From Eremomyces bilateralis CBS 781.70 (lineage: Eukaryota; Ascomycota; Dothideomycetes; Eremomycetales; Eremomycetaceae), in NCBI RefSeq assembly GCF_010015585.1, contig NW_022985067.1, positions 2,041,419-2,105,418 on the forward strand: 64,000 bases of DNA. Direction: 5' to 3'. The notes below the pieces were generated by a model that was not told the DNA's origin, did no database searches, and saw nothing but the letters and a program-made list of their open reading frames with translations. Of the stretch, positions 11,106 through 21,552 are shown in pieces. Both the position numbers and the translations under genes were made by a program. Positions within the stretch are counted from its first letter, which is position 1. Every line of letters begins with the position of its first letter.

Positions 11106-12913
11106 TCAATCACGTGAAAATTGCCCGTTCCCCACTATTATACTTTTCACCACTTCCACTACCAATTTAGTATTAAGAACAGAGAGATTTTGGCGTTATA
11201 TTTGAGATACAAGGAGCTAAGCGAAGAAGTAATTATTACCTTCGTTTTCTAGGCACTTAACGAGCGAATGCCTAAAGCGATCGGTCTCCATATCAACTTT
11301 CTCCCTGGGGACATTGTGCCACGCATGTTCCAACGCAACGATAGCCTTTTCACGAGACAGCTTCCCCCTTGATGTCCGTAAATCCTCAAATGGTAAGTGA
11401 TCCTTGATATAATGCCAAATTCGTTCAACCTTGTTCAGATCTGGGGATCGCGGAGGCCACTTCACCACGTTGATTCCGAGCTCCTGACGCTCCTCAAAGG
11501 TAATCTTCCTTGCCTTTGTATGGGGAGATGCGTTGTCCTCGATAATCCAAACAGTCCTACCTGTATCCCGAGCCACGTCTTGTGCGAAAGGAAAAAGCTT
11601 TTCGCGCAGGATTGTCTGTCTGTACCGTGCCCAATCTATACCGCCCTTGGTCTTGCCTGAACGTGTTGCGAGCTCCCGTTTGAACTCCCATTCGGGCCTT
11701 CGATTTCGCCTGCGTGTACCGTTTTCGCGGTTCTCCCTAGTTTTGAAATCAAATTAACGTGGCGATTACGGTTTGGTTGGTTCAGACCGAAAAGAGTCCG
11801 GAAACGAACGCAGGATATTAGCACCACAGAAGTGCCAAATCCGACCTTTTGGCACCGTCTCACTACTTACCTCTGTATATCCTCGTTCATTTCATGTATC
11901 TCTCGGAATTGATGAGTGCCAGGCTGCCGTGCAGCGGCTCTGTCCTGCTCCATTAACCGCTCCTTTTCAGCGTTCTCTTGGTCGATATTTTCCTTCAACT
12001 TTTGCGTCTCCTCTATGGTCTCCCGGGACCAGGTGTGACAGGGCCCTGTACCGTACAGATCGTATCCGTAGACAATTGCGCCCCAAAACATAATTGCAGG
12101 CTGGATCTCGTCGGCTGGTGGTCGTGAGTAATTGAATGGGTTCTCTCCTACCTCCCAGGTAACGGCAGGAGGTTTATTATGTCGATCCGTATCGATAGAC
12201 ACCTCGTCTGTAAAGATAAAGAGATCTCCTCGATCTAGCTTAGGGAGTGCCCATTCTGCGAGCTGTATACGGAACCGTTTGTGCCAGAATTCGAGGTGAA
12301 GTTTACGTGGTGGGCGCCTTCGTCGGAGGTAGTGATCTTCGTGAAGAGTCCTCCATCCCGTTGTTTGTGAGATAGGTTCTCCGTATACCCGTGAAAAATC
12401 GTCGATTACATGTCGCCAGGGCGTGTCTTGGGCCTCTTCTGTACATTGCGCATGGATCCGAAGGGCATCGGAGGTCTGCGGGGAAATCGCATGGGGTCTG
12501 CCAGGACGAGCTTCAAGATAGTCCCGAGGGCGATCCTGTACGATCGCATCTAGGATATCTGGTAAACTCGGAACGAAATTGACTGGTAAATCTCTCGATA
12601 AGGCTTGTATCTCACGGGCACGCCTAGAGATACGCGATAGCGCCTTTTGGGCAGTATCCGGTCTAACCCGGATTAGGCTAGAGATCTGCGGAAGATTCTG
12701 CCCTAAACGGTGCGCCGTCGCGATGCTTGCGATTTGGGGACCTGTAAGTCTTGGTCTCTGTGGTGCACGTCGTTGCGGAGGCATTGAATAAAGCGAAAAG
12801 TGAAAATAAAGTCAGACTTGGCTAGATATCTTAGTATTTACTAGCTAAATTGATCGTGATCTCTTACTATTATAGAGTTAGTGAGGGTTGGCGAGGCCTC
12901 TGCACGTGATTGA
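11106..12913 (-). mobile_element. Tc1/mariner-superfamily (IS630-like) DNA transposon, apparently intact
   Basis: About 1.8 kb bounded by inverted termini: TCAATCACGTG at 11106-11116 and its exact complement CACGTGATTGA at 12903-12913. Similarity continues imperfectly inwards (C-rich stretch then CTATTATA/CTCTATAATAG). The right side is followed by TA, the left is preceded by TG, so the expected TA target duplication is imperfect. The element contains a single transposase gene on the minus strand with an open frame after removal of one intron. Unlike the other elements here it has no nonsense codons. Confidence 0.75.
11217..12784 (-). CDS. Tc1/mariner (DDE_3-type) transposase with one intron
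   Basis: Exon 1 12784-11871, intron 11870-11737 (134 nt, donor AG|GTAAGT, acceptor CTAG), exon 2 11736-11217; 477 residues. The N-terminus is a helix-turn-helix region (LTGPQIASIATAHRLGQN with a second basic segment SRISRRAREI). The DDE catalytic triad is visible: first Asp in FIFTDEVSID, second Asp in VWIIEDNASPHT, and the final acidic residue in PDLNKVERIWHYIK. An unspliced reading breaks off after EDIQR, but splicing restores a continuous basic linker (RRRNRRPEWEFKRELA) into DWARYRQTILREKLF and the second catalytic Asp. The protein could be active. Tc1-type transposases move DNA by cut and paste into TA sites. Confidence 0.88.
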
Positions 12914-13050
12914 TAGAGTATTGAAATTTCCTAAGGCAACCTTTGGTTGAGTATCAACCAGGTAGCTCGGCGGTCGCTCGCGCGAAAGACTGGGTTATCA
13001 GGCGGCTTTGGCACGCCATAACCTGTGGCGCTGACCCTTGATAACAAAAT

Positions 13051-13154
13051 ATGTAGGAGAAGACTGAGGAGTCCTGATTAGGCCTAGCCCAGTGGTAATA
13101 GGCAGTAAAAGGAATGTTAGGTGGGAGTAGAAACCAAGAAGGGCATCTTGCGAG
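13051..13154 (+). repeat. Dispersed repeat A, copy 2
   Basis: Same blocks as copy 1 (GGAGTCCTGATTAG, CTAGCCCAG, GTAGAAACCAA, ATCTTGCGA) in the same orientation. It lies about 140 bp beyond the right end of the Tc1/mariner element, so copies 1 and 2 flank that element. Confidence 0.75.
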
Positions 13155-13545
13155 TTGTGACAGATGCCCTCAAACACTTGGTAAAGATAGAACCAATGCC
13201 TGCAGAGGGTAGCTAGCGCATACAAGCGAACACCAAATGCGGCCCTAGAAAGAGAAATGGGCTACGTTCCCACCCCCGCTCTACTATAGTATATACAGGC
13301 GGCCCGTTACCAATTTGCCGCAGAGTCCGCCCAAGCCGCCCAAGCCGCCGACGCCAGCTGGCGGTTTTGTAGGAACAGGGGGATAAACATAAGACCGAGG
13401 TTTCCCCACCCAAACGACTAGTAGTCAAACATCGTTATCTTCGAAGTGGAAGGATACTCAAGGGCGTATCATCCGCATCCGTCTATTACAAAAGCCAGCG
13501 CTTCCAGTGGAGACACAGAAGGACACCTGACACCGATTTATCTAC
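13155..13545. other. Intergenic upstream of methyltransferase
   Basis: No gene seen. Contains a small GCCGCC-rich run (13323-13355). Presumed promoter of the LaeA-like gene. Confidence 0.4.
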
Positions 13546-14953
13546 ATGGCTAGCACCGAGCCGGAACATCTGGCGGCAACTGAGGGGACCGGGGAAATCG
13601 CTCTGGTGGGTCTCAAACTGGGTCGTCCCATGCGGCTACCACGACCTTATTTCACGATACTAATGTTGGATCAAACCAGGATGGCCAACAAGAGACAGAT
13701 TCGGCGTATGCGGAATCGTACGTAACCCGACAATTGTTAGGTAGAGGCCAGCAATGTTGATCATATGGTTTCTACAGCACTCATGAGAGCGATACGACAT
13801 CGCTAAAATCGAGCATACGGAACTATCGCTGGCATCACGGGAGGCGTTATCATTCGTATGGGGAAGGGGAGTATTGGGGGCCTAACGATGATGAACAATT
13901 GGACAATGAAGATTTCGGGTCAGCAATCTTGCCAGCTTTGCAGGTTTATATCTGGTCACTAAGGAGGAGTTTAGGCATCAAATGTTCATCAAGATCCTGA
14001 AAGACAACCTGTTCGTCGCCCCGATAGGTGAAGACCCGCAGGTATGCGATCAGTCTAAAGTCAAAGATAAGACTGACGAGCTTCCGATACAGCGGATTCT
14101 TGATATTGGAACTGGCTCTGGGATTTGGGCTATGTTCGTGCCCCTCTATTCAGCTCAGGCTAGAAGTGTCTTGGCTGCTTACACTACCATCCTTCTCGCA
14201 GTGATGTCGCCGATCAATACCCATCTGCCGAAGTTATCGGTGTTGACATATCCCCCGTCCAACCGTCTTTTGTCCCTCCTAACTGCCGCTTTGAGCTCGA
14301 CGACGCTACTCAGCCGTGGACTTTCCAAGAGAACCACTTTGACTTCATCCATATCCGCATGATGAACGGATGTGTGCCGGATTGGACGGCTTTCTACCGG
14401 CAAGCTCTGAAACACATTAGACCTGGCGGCTGGTTTGAACAGGTCGAGCTTTCTATCCACACGCATTGCGACGATGGCAGCCTTCCCGATGACTCCGTTT
14501 TTCATAAATGGGCACATCTATTCATCGAAATTGGCCAGAAAATTGGAAGGACGTTCGAGGTAGCAGAGAGTGCTCCAGAATGGCTCAAAGCGGCCGGATT
14601 TGTGAACGTGACAAACCAAACTATCAAGGTTCCTCTGGGGCCTTGGGCAAAAGAAAAACATTTGAAGGAGCTTGGCCTTTGGAGCCGAGTGTACTTGGAG
14701 AATAATCTCGAAGGCTTCGCCTTAAAAGTGACTACAATGTTCGCTGGTTGGTCAGTCGAAGAGGCGCAAGTCTTCTTCGCTAAAATGCGCAAGTCTCTGC
14801 GTGACCCATCTATACACAGCTATATATACCTGTAAGCGCTCCAGCTCCCCTCATTTCGCGCAGATGTTTCCCTTATATCGAAGAAAGCATCTGCCGTAGT
14901 AGCTGACTATAGAGCGTAGGAAGGTGGTTACTGGACAGAAGGCAAACGAGTAA
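13546..14953 (+). CDS. LaeA-like SAM-dependent methyltransferase, six exons, N-terminal frame uncertain
   Basis: Class I methyltransferase of the LaeA/UMTA-like fungal family; some members control secondary metabolism. Exons: ~13546-13717, 13778-13918, 13975-14041, 14093-14133, 14202-14831, 14920-14953. Phases agree across all five introns. Landmarks: NYRWHHGRRYHSYGEGEYWG near the N-terminus, LFVAPIGEDPQ, the SAM-binding motif RILDIGTGSGIWAIDVADQYP (split by introns), VIGVDISPVQPSFVPPN, FDFIHIRMMNG, LKHIRPGGWFEQVE and the C-terminal VVTGQKANE. Intron 3 (14042-14092) is 51 nt without stop, so an automatic caller may keep it. The only problem is exon 1: the ATG at 13546 (MASTEPEHLAATEGTGE) lies in a different frame from the rest of the exon, so either a 1-2 nt indel or an unseen upstream exon exists. 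Confidence 0.8.
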
Positions 14954-15671
14954 CATGTGAGCGAGTATTTGGCTTGTCGCTAAATTGGGAATTGGCAAAG
15001 AAGCGGTAGATGCCGTCATCTCGGATCACCTCTTGATACATACGCTACTAACGGCCTATTTATGGAACTAAGGAAGTGCTAGGTGTTCGATATCAAACAT
15101 CCCTATGGGATCAGGTGGTCACTACCCGATGGGGACTAGCCCCATCGGAAAGATCCTCCTCCGACGGATACTCCTAGAAAATAAAATCAACAAGGATCGC
15201 ATACAACTTTGAACCGGTTATAAGCTCTTAGAATTTGGAATATCTGAAGAGGATCAATATTCTAAGATTGGAATATCTACAGAGGCGTAATCTGTAACGC
15301 AGAGGTAAAGAGACGATCAAGTTCGATAAGGGTAATATGTTACAATAGGAAACTAATCCCAAGGGATCTGTCCAAAGGTCTCTGTAAGAGTCTTGCCCTG
15401 TACACCCAGACTATTGGTTATGGCCTAACAGCCTCAGACTGGTGCTGGTGCATTCTTATTTGTCTTTACCTATCTCTATTACTATGGCAGTATGGCTTGA
15501 TCCCCTCTATAGCCTGCTTAGCAACCTCCGTCGTTAGATGAGTTCTTTGCTGATATCGAGCGTCGACGACTTCAGCCTGTTTTATATAACTAACTTAACT
15601 GCAGTAACTTTAGCATAGTGTGACAGTCTTGGCTTCGCCCAGTGTTAAGGAGCTGTGTTAAGGAGCTGTGT
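14954..15671. other. Non-coding, probably decayed LTR-like sequence
   Basis: No gene. Contains GGTGGTCACTACCCGATGGG near 15114, resembling a segment near 22733, and a fragment TGTGACAGTCTTGG at 15620 that matches the start of repeat B. Confidence 0.35.
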
Positions 15672-15798
15672 TAGGATAGCAGAGAGAAGAGTTGATGTCT
15701 CGCGTACAGAGGCGCTGGGAGATTTCTTCCTTCTCTCTCTTCAGTTTAGATCAACGAAACTTGGTAATCGCAGATCCTGCGCATCCGGACCGTGTCAA
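15672..15798 (+). repeat. Repeat C, partial diverged copy
   Basis: Matches the inner half of the inverted-repeat arms at 25619-25840 and 26589-26813 (shared blocks TTCAGTTTAGAT, ACTTGGTAATCGCAGA, GCGCATCC, GACCGTGTCA) with many transitions. Confidence 0.7.
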
Positions 15799-15927
15799 CC
15801 TTTAAGTTTACACAGATTAAAGGTAACGTATTCCACAAGCGAGCGGCCCACCTCACCTGTACGAAACGACTTCAACGATAGATATCTCTACAACGTCGAA
15901 TAAAATCAATTATTTTTAATTTCCAGA

Positions 15928-17576
15928 CTATTCTACAGTATCTTGCCGACCTAGAGGACATGTTTCAATACGATGTCCTACCTCACGGCAGCGTCCACAT
16001 CGCCTTCGACGCGGCGCAGCCCCGTCCTGTCGGGTACGACTTTGACGCATTTCTTGAGAAATTTGGGACTCAACGGCGGAATGATTAATTAAATCCTGCC
16101 CCTCCTCAATAGCCAAAGACCCTCGCTCCTGAATCCGCTTTTTTTTTCGTTGTCTTCGTTGTGTTGCGAGCTTGTTTGCCTTTCGAAGAGTCTCGTTTTC
16201 ACCCTTCAGAATCGTGAGCGAATGGACCATTGCCTGGGCGTCCTTGACGAACTGATCAAGCGCCTCATTGATTGGCGTAGGCGAGCTATTTTGGTGGTTC
16301 GTAATACGGCCTTGAATTAGCTTCGATTGAGCCGTCAATTCAATAGCGTTGCTTGGTGTTTTCGTCTCCCATTGAGCATCCTCAGCGGCTGGAGTCGGAG
16401 TCCTTGGTCTGACGTCGAGCTTCGAAATCACGGCTTCTGGATTGTACGGAACTAGCCCTGAGCCTCGGAAGGCCCCACGGATATTCTTCTTCGTAAGAGC
16501 GGCTTCGTGTGCGGCTTTAAATGCTGGTAGGAACTCGAGTTTGGTGATATGGTTGATAGAGTTCCGTATCAAGTCCTCAATCTGAATCCGTACGCCTTCT
16601 TCAGAGGCCCAAAACAACCCATATCAAGCGGCTAGAGGATGTAGGACGCGTGCGGAGGCATACAAAGCGTAATAATGTTCTTCTCTTTGCAGAATTCCTG
16701 GAATTGAAGCGAGTTATGGCTCTCATGCCCATCAATGACCAGGAGACGCCAGCCTCCGGTTGTACGAGGCGTTGTATGCTTCTCAAAATGCTGTAGCCAT
16801 TCAAATCCAAGCTCATTCGTTGTCCATCCATTGTCGCTTAGGGTCAAAACCCAATCCTTTGGTATATCGTCGCTATACCACGCTGAGAGGTGGTGTTATC
16901 CACTGAAGATCACGAAAGGTGGGATAGACCAGCCTTGAGCGTTGACTCCCTGAATAACCGTGACCTATTCGCGATTGCCTGGCTGTATCGCTTTAGGTCT
17001 ATGGCGTCTCTCAGAGGCTGTGATAACCTTGGCTGTTGCGATAAGGCCCATCAGGAAGCCTACTTCGTCCATGTTATAGATATCGTCCTCATGGATGCCG
17101 TACTTGGCGATAGTATTGCGTACGAACTCAAACCAGCCCTTAATAATCTCTGGGTCCTTATTCTAGGCCCTCTGGTAGTCTAACCGTCGATTGAAGCGCA
17201 TTTTGAGCTCAGGGGTCCGCTTAACGAAGTTTAAGGCCCAGTTAATAATACCGACGCTTCTGCTATCCCGAGCAGCAAGGAGTTTATTGGCCATATCTTT
17301 AACACCACCTAACCGGGCCCTAAATCCTCGCGAATCTAGGTCCAAGATATATCGAATAATAACACTCTCCTCTAGATCCGTAAGTTTTCTTGAATTGGGC
17401 GTACAGTCGCGTCGTGAAAGGATTCCAGCGCGTCGATCTCTAAGAGTTGTTCTAGGGACGTTGAATATAGCTGCAGCTTGTAGATTGCTCTGGATTTGGC
17501 CTTGATCGATAGCGTGTATAGCTAAAGATAAACGACCCTCTTTTTGGATAGATCGAGCATCAATTGATTGAGACAT
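15928..17576 (-). pseudogene. pogo/Fot-type transposase with C-terminal CCHC zinc knuckle, decayed
   Basis: Starts at ATG 17576 (MSQSIDARSIQKEGRLSLA), a psq-type HTH (QSNLQAAAIFNVPRTTLRDR). The CENP-B-like second DNA-binding part ends near RRLDYQRA. Then come DDE segments IYNMDEVGFLMG and LLVIDGHESHNS, MPPHASYIL, FGPLKKAYG and FRGSGLVPYNPEAV. The tail has a coiled coil, a KKKRIQ basic patch and CGRCREVGHRIETC, a C-x2-C-x4-H-x4-C knuckle. Several stops interrupt it (for example after DYQRA, ASYIL and LRT), and at least one frame change occurs near 16615. It is not functional as it stands. The frame is otherwise kept over long stretches, consistent with point nonsense mutations. Confidence 0.8.
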
Positions 17577-18079
17577 TGTTGTTTGTAGACCGAGTGTCGC
17601 GTTTTCTGGTTGAGGTGGCGGCTCGCTTGTAGTGGCGGCTCGCTTGTGGAATACGTTAATCAGTCTTTTACTATTGTCGTCTTCACAACATTGACCCCTT
17701 AGCATTTATGCCTAAGGTATCAACCATTGGTGGTGACCGATGCCTGCAATCCGCAACAGGGTGTTCGGTCCGTGCTGCTGTATATTTCTCCAAGATTTAA
17801 CGTAGTAAGACGGCAAGAGCAAGGCTGAGGAATGTAAGGTTCTGGAAGTGTCGCCCGAGAGCAACCTATCGGATCAACTTCGGATAATGGGTGAAAATTC
17901 GGTCCGTAAGCCAATACTATTCTTGAAAGTAGTCATCCTTAATTAATCAACCAATGTCGCACGGGATGTAACGGATCACGATGGATGAGTAGTGACTCCG
18001 GTCGTAACGGTATGAATTTAGCTACAGAAGAAGAGAGAAGTTCCAAGTGTGCGTCTCCCGGAATGGTCTATGTAAACCT
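17577..18079. other. Intergenic, nothing recognised
   Basis: Repeat-island sequence without coding signal; probably contains the 5' end of the pogo element. Confidence 0.4.
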
Positions 18080-18420
18080 AACATCGTGAGGCTGCCTCAG
18101 GCCGCAAGGCCAATTATCTACAACCTGGGCCAACAGCCCAAGACTATGACACGGGATGTGCTAATGGTTGAAAGTGTCAAGTGTGAAGGCCCAAACCACG
18201 AAGGATTTGATATATCTGAAAAGGAAAAGATCCCTCTCACTACGATCTGCTATTTTACATCTCTGTGGGCAAACGGTCTACCTATTCCCTTCTGCCTTAA
18301 TCCCCACATAGGCCGACCGAAGTTGGCCCGACGGGCGCCAGAATCAATCAATCATCTTCTGCCTTAGGCCGCAAGGCCACAACATACAGACTGGGCAAAG
18401 TCCCCAACTGTCACAGGAAG
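18080..18420 (-). repeat. Repeat B (LTR-like), minus-strand copies
   Basis: Read on the minus strand it begins TGTGACAGTTGGGGACTTTG, has the hairpin GGCCTTGCGGCC followed by TAAGGCAGAAG, then GTAGACCGTTTGCCCACAGA, and CAAATCCTTCGTGGTTTGGGC. The same order occurs on the plus strand at 25852-26045. A second start (TGTCATAGTCTTGGGC, GGCCTTGCGGCCTGAGGCAG) follows, so two partial copies are head to tail. TG start and lack of coding suggest LTR remnants. Confidence 0.6.
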
Positions 18421-19496
18421 TCAGGGCAATCTTTATGATCAAGCAGCAGAGTTTTCTCATTCTGTAAGTTGTTCTTCTATCTCGATATCTTCTGTTAGAG
18501 ATCAGGATGTCTCTGACTCCCTGTTTTTCGGGGTCCTCTGGTTTCCTACCCGTGACCCCGTATTTCCATGACAGCGCATCACGCATCCCACCATGTCACT
18601 AGCCCCTCATTCTTTTGCTTTCTCGCTTATTTTAAGGAAATAAAGGTCTTCGAGGTTATCAAATGTATACAGAACTTAAATATGGGCGTATTCCCGTAGT
18701 TTTTACGCTCATTAAGGATCAAGGTCAATATACCTACGCTCTTTTGGAATCTAACGGTGTTTTCCTACTGTACCGCTGTACCGATCACTTGATTGAGCGA
18801 ACTGCGAAACCGCTATTTACCTCACATCTTCCCGGTCATTGCCTTCGAATGATGAGTATAGACCTACATTTTCTCCCTTACGATAGATCGCGATGATGCT
18901 CTGGGCACCTTTATGGTGGTATTTTCACCTCGAGGGATTAAATACCCGCCTCACTCGCGCTGCTCACTGGTCGTTCAGGCAGCAACAATATGATACTTAT
19001 TCTTGCAGACAGGTCTATCGCATTCATTCGAGTTTTAACCAGCAGGCTCGGAATGCCGTTGTCACATCGCCTCTGGGGCCGGAATTTTCCGGTTAGGGGG
19101 CAGAGGCAACGGGACTACAGCGGAGTAGAAGAGAAGACAGATTAATAAATAAAGGAACAGCCCAATTTCTTGTCTTGGGTATTTATGCATGCCAGCTGAG
19201 CGATTCTAACAGTTCTATCTAGGTATACATGCCAGCCGGGCGCTTCTAAGAGTTCTATCTGACAGGAGTATTTAAGGGGTCCATAACAAAAGAAATTAAA
19301 AAAGTGGTTCATTCAAGAAAAACCATCGCCTTTGCCGCTGCTATAGCATGTCGACAAAGGATCAACCCGGCGGCGTGATCCTAGCCATCGTCCCAGCGGC
19401 GTGTTCCACGTTGTGAGGAGATAGGCGCATCAACGACCGAGTCAGGCCAACGACCTGACCCGACATGGCCTTTATTTTTCGGTGTAAAATATGCAG
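18421..19496. other. Intergenic; short direct repeat near 19184-19260
   Basis: No gene recognised. A roughly 38-bp unit (ATGCCAGCTGAGCGATTCTA...AGTTCTATCT) is directly repeated at about 19184-19220 and 19224-19260 with a few changes, shortly downstream of the transporter's stop. Confidence 0.45.
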
Positions 19497-21116
19497 CTAC
19501 AGCTGTTTCGGGGCCTCCTTGCTATCTTCGCTGCTGAGGCCGAGCTCGTTCTTCTCAGGTTCGGAAGGATCACTGGTATCCAAGCCCAGCTCTCGAGATT
19601 GCTGGGTGATCTGCTCTAAATCGAGCTTGGACATGTCGTCGGCGACCATGTACGGCCACTTCCCTTCGACATGGGCCTTGGCGTAGACGATGTCGATCTC
19701 CTCGAGCTCACGACCAGCCGTCTCCACGTAGAAGAACCAGGCGAATGGGATAGCGCTAAAGTTAATCAGTGCGAAGAAGAGATAAACTCCCCATCCGCTC
19801 GAGGCAGCGAAAACCGGTGTGAACATGACCACGGCGAAGTTGCAGATCCAGTTGGTGCAAGTCGACGCCGCGGCGCCCACTGTACGGGTGCGGACCGGAT
19901 TGATCTCCGGCGGGTAGATCCAGGGTAGCGGCAAGAGGGTGAAGGCGAAGAAAGTGATGAAAAGGAAGATCCCAACGATAGCACCCTTGGAGTTCTCCTT
20001 GGTCGGATTGATCAAGCAAGCGAATGTGATAAGAAAGCTGAGCCCCTGACCAAGGAAACCAATCAAGTACAGCTTGCGACGGCCAACCTTCTCAATCATA
20101 AAGAAGGACGGGATGGTAGCGAGGGCGTAGACGGTGGCGAAGACACCACCCAGGATCAAAGCCAGCCGGCGTTCCAGACCCAGGTTTTGCTCGAAAAGCA
20201 GCGTCGAGTAGTAGATGGCGGCGTTGCAGCCGGTGAACTGCTGGAAGAACTGGCCGGAGCAACCGACAAGGATGCGCTGGAATTCCTGGGTCTTGCCAAA
20301 CGTGAATATCGCCTTCAAGCCCACCTTTGAGGCCTTCGAGGCTTCCACGTCTGCCTTCATGAAATTGAAGTCGGTAAGGACGGCATCGGAGTCCGGTGTG
20401 GTGTCCTTGAGCTTAGCCAGAACGTAGCAGGCCTCTTTGTCAAGTCCTCTCTTCACAAACCACCGAGGGGAATCCGGGAGCATGAGGGCACCGGCGGCCA
20501 CGATCAGAGCGAAGAAAACCTGGAGCGCTATGGGGAATCGCCACTGGACGGTGTCTGAGACGTAGGAGAGACCAAAGACCACCCAGTAGGCGACGAAGGT
20601 GCCAATAGCGATAACCGCACCTTCGAAACAGACGAGGAAACCGCGATTATGAGCGCCAGAGCATTCCGCCTGCCAGACGGGGATCGTGGCCGTGTTAATG
20701 CCGTTTCCAACGCCCGAAATAACACGGCCGATGACGAACTGACCGAGACCCCACTTATCGCCAAAGGCAGCCGTCGAAATCACGGCACCGACCAACAGAA
20801 CAATGGAACCAGCAAGGATCAACCGAGTGCGGCCAATCTTGTCACCGTAGAACATTGAGAACAGGGCGCCGAAGAAACAGCCAATCTCGTAACAGGCCGT
20901 GACAGCACCGCGGAGGACGTTTACGTGTCGGTCTTCCGAGTCCGTAGGATTCTCGGGCATGGCGAGGGCGCCAAATGACTTCGTAAACTCGTCGCCAGCG
21001 ATGATGCCTGACATCATACCCTGATTGTAGCCAAAGAGCGAGAATCCCATGACGGCCGCGAAGGTAATAGACACCCGGAGCACCCGCCCCGACATGCCGC
21101 ATGTTGTTGTCCACAT
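19497..21116 (-). CDS. Sugar porter family MFS transporter
   Basis: Intronless ORF of 539 residues with the 12-helix layout of the sugar porter family (proton symport or facilitation of hexoses, pentoses or polyols at the plasma membrane). Signatures: FGYNQGMMSGII in helix 1, DKIGRTR between helices 2 and 3, GRVISGVGNGINTATIPVWQAE in helices 4-5, PDSPRW before the central loop, QFFQQFTGCNAAIYY in helix 7, KVGRRKL, PPEINPVRTRTVGAA and VETAGRELEEID after helix 12. The cytosolic tail is acidic. The gene is complete, without premature stops, and GC-rich in third positions, in contrast with the damaged elements on both sides. The substrate cannot be told from sequence. Upstream lies a duplicated segment (21149-21552) that may be promoter. 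Confidence 0.9.
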   Translation of the reverse strand: MWTTTCGMSGRVLRVSITFAAVMGFSLFGYNQGMMSGIIAGDEFTKSFGALAMPENPTDSEDRHVNVLRGAVTACYEIGCFFGALFSMFYGDKIGRTRLILAGSIVLLVGAVISTAAFGDKWGLGQFVIGRVISGVGNGINTATIPVWQAECSGAHNRGFLVCFEGAVIAIGTFVAYWVVFGLSYVSDTVQWRFPIALQVFFALIVAAGALMLPDSPRWFVKRGLDKEACYVLAKLKDTTPDSDAVLTDFNFMKADVEASKASKVGLKAIFTFGKTQEFQRILVGCSGQFFQQFTGCNAAIYYSTLLFEQNLGLERRLALILGGVFATVYALATIPSFFMIEKVGRRKLYLIGFLGQGLSFLITFACLINPTKENSKGAIVGIFLFITFFAFTLLPLPWIYPPEINPVRTRTVGAAASTCTNWICNFAVVMFTPVFAASSGWGVYLFFALINFSAIPFAWFFYVETAGRELEEIDIVYAKAHVEGKWPYMVADDMSKLDLEQITQQSRELGLDTSDPSEPEKNELGLSSEDSKEAPKQL

Positions 21117-21148
21117 CTTGACGGTATGAGGACAAAGAAGGAAATCAG

Positions 21149-21552
21149 GAAATCAGGGACAAAGAAGGGATTCAAGGAAAAGATGGAATTCAAGGAAAAG
21201 ATGGAATCAAGAAAGCATTGGGGGGAAAGAGTGAGTATAAAGTACTCCGGAGGATGGAGTAATAAGTATTCTCATATATTCTCCATATCACCTAGGACTC
21301 GGCCCTGTCCTGGCCGGATCCAAGCCAGGTACGGTTTGTTCTCGTCCCTGATCCACAAAATATGGGGAAGGAAATCAGGGACAAAGAAGGTTCAAGAAAG
21401 CACCCCGGGGAAAGAACGAGAGTGTGAAGTACTCCGGTGGATGGATTAATCGGCATTCTCATATATTCTCCATATCCACCCAGGACTCGACGCTGTCTTG
21501 GCCGGACCCAGGCTGAGTACGGTTTGTTCTCGTCGCTGCTCCACAGAATATG
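21149..21552. repeat. Tandem duplication of about 200 bp upstream of the sugar transporter
   Basis: Copy 1 (about 21149-21365) and copy 2 (about 21371-21552) share AAATCAGGGACAAAGAAGG, GGGGAAAGA, AAGTACTCCGG, GGATGGA, ATTCTCATATATTCTCCATA, CTTGGCCGGA-like and GTACGGTTTGTTCTCGTC in the same order. Copy 1 additionally contains AAGGAAAAGATGGAATTC twice. Position directly before the transporter start suggests promoter DNA. Confidence 0.8.
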
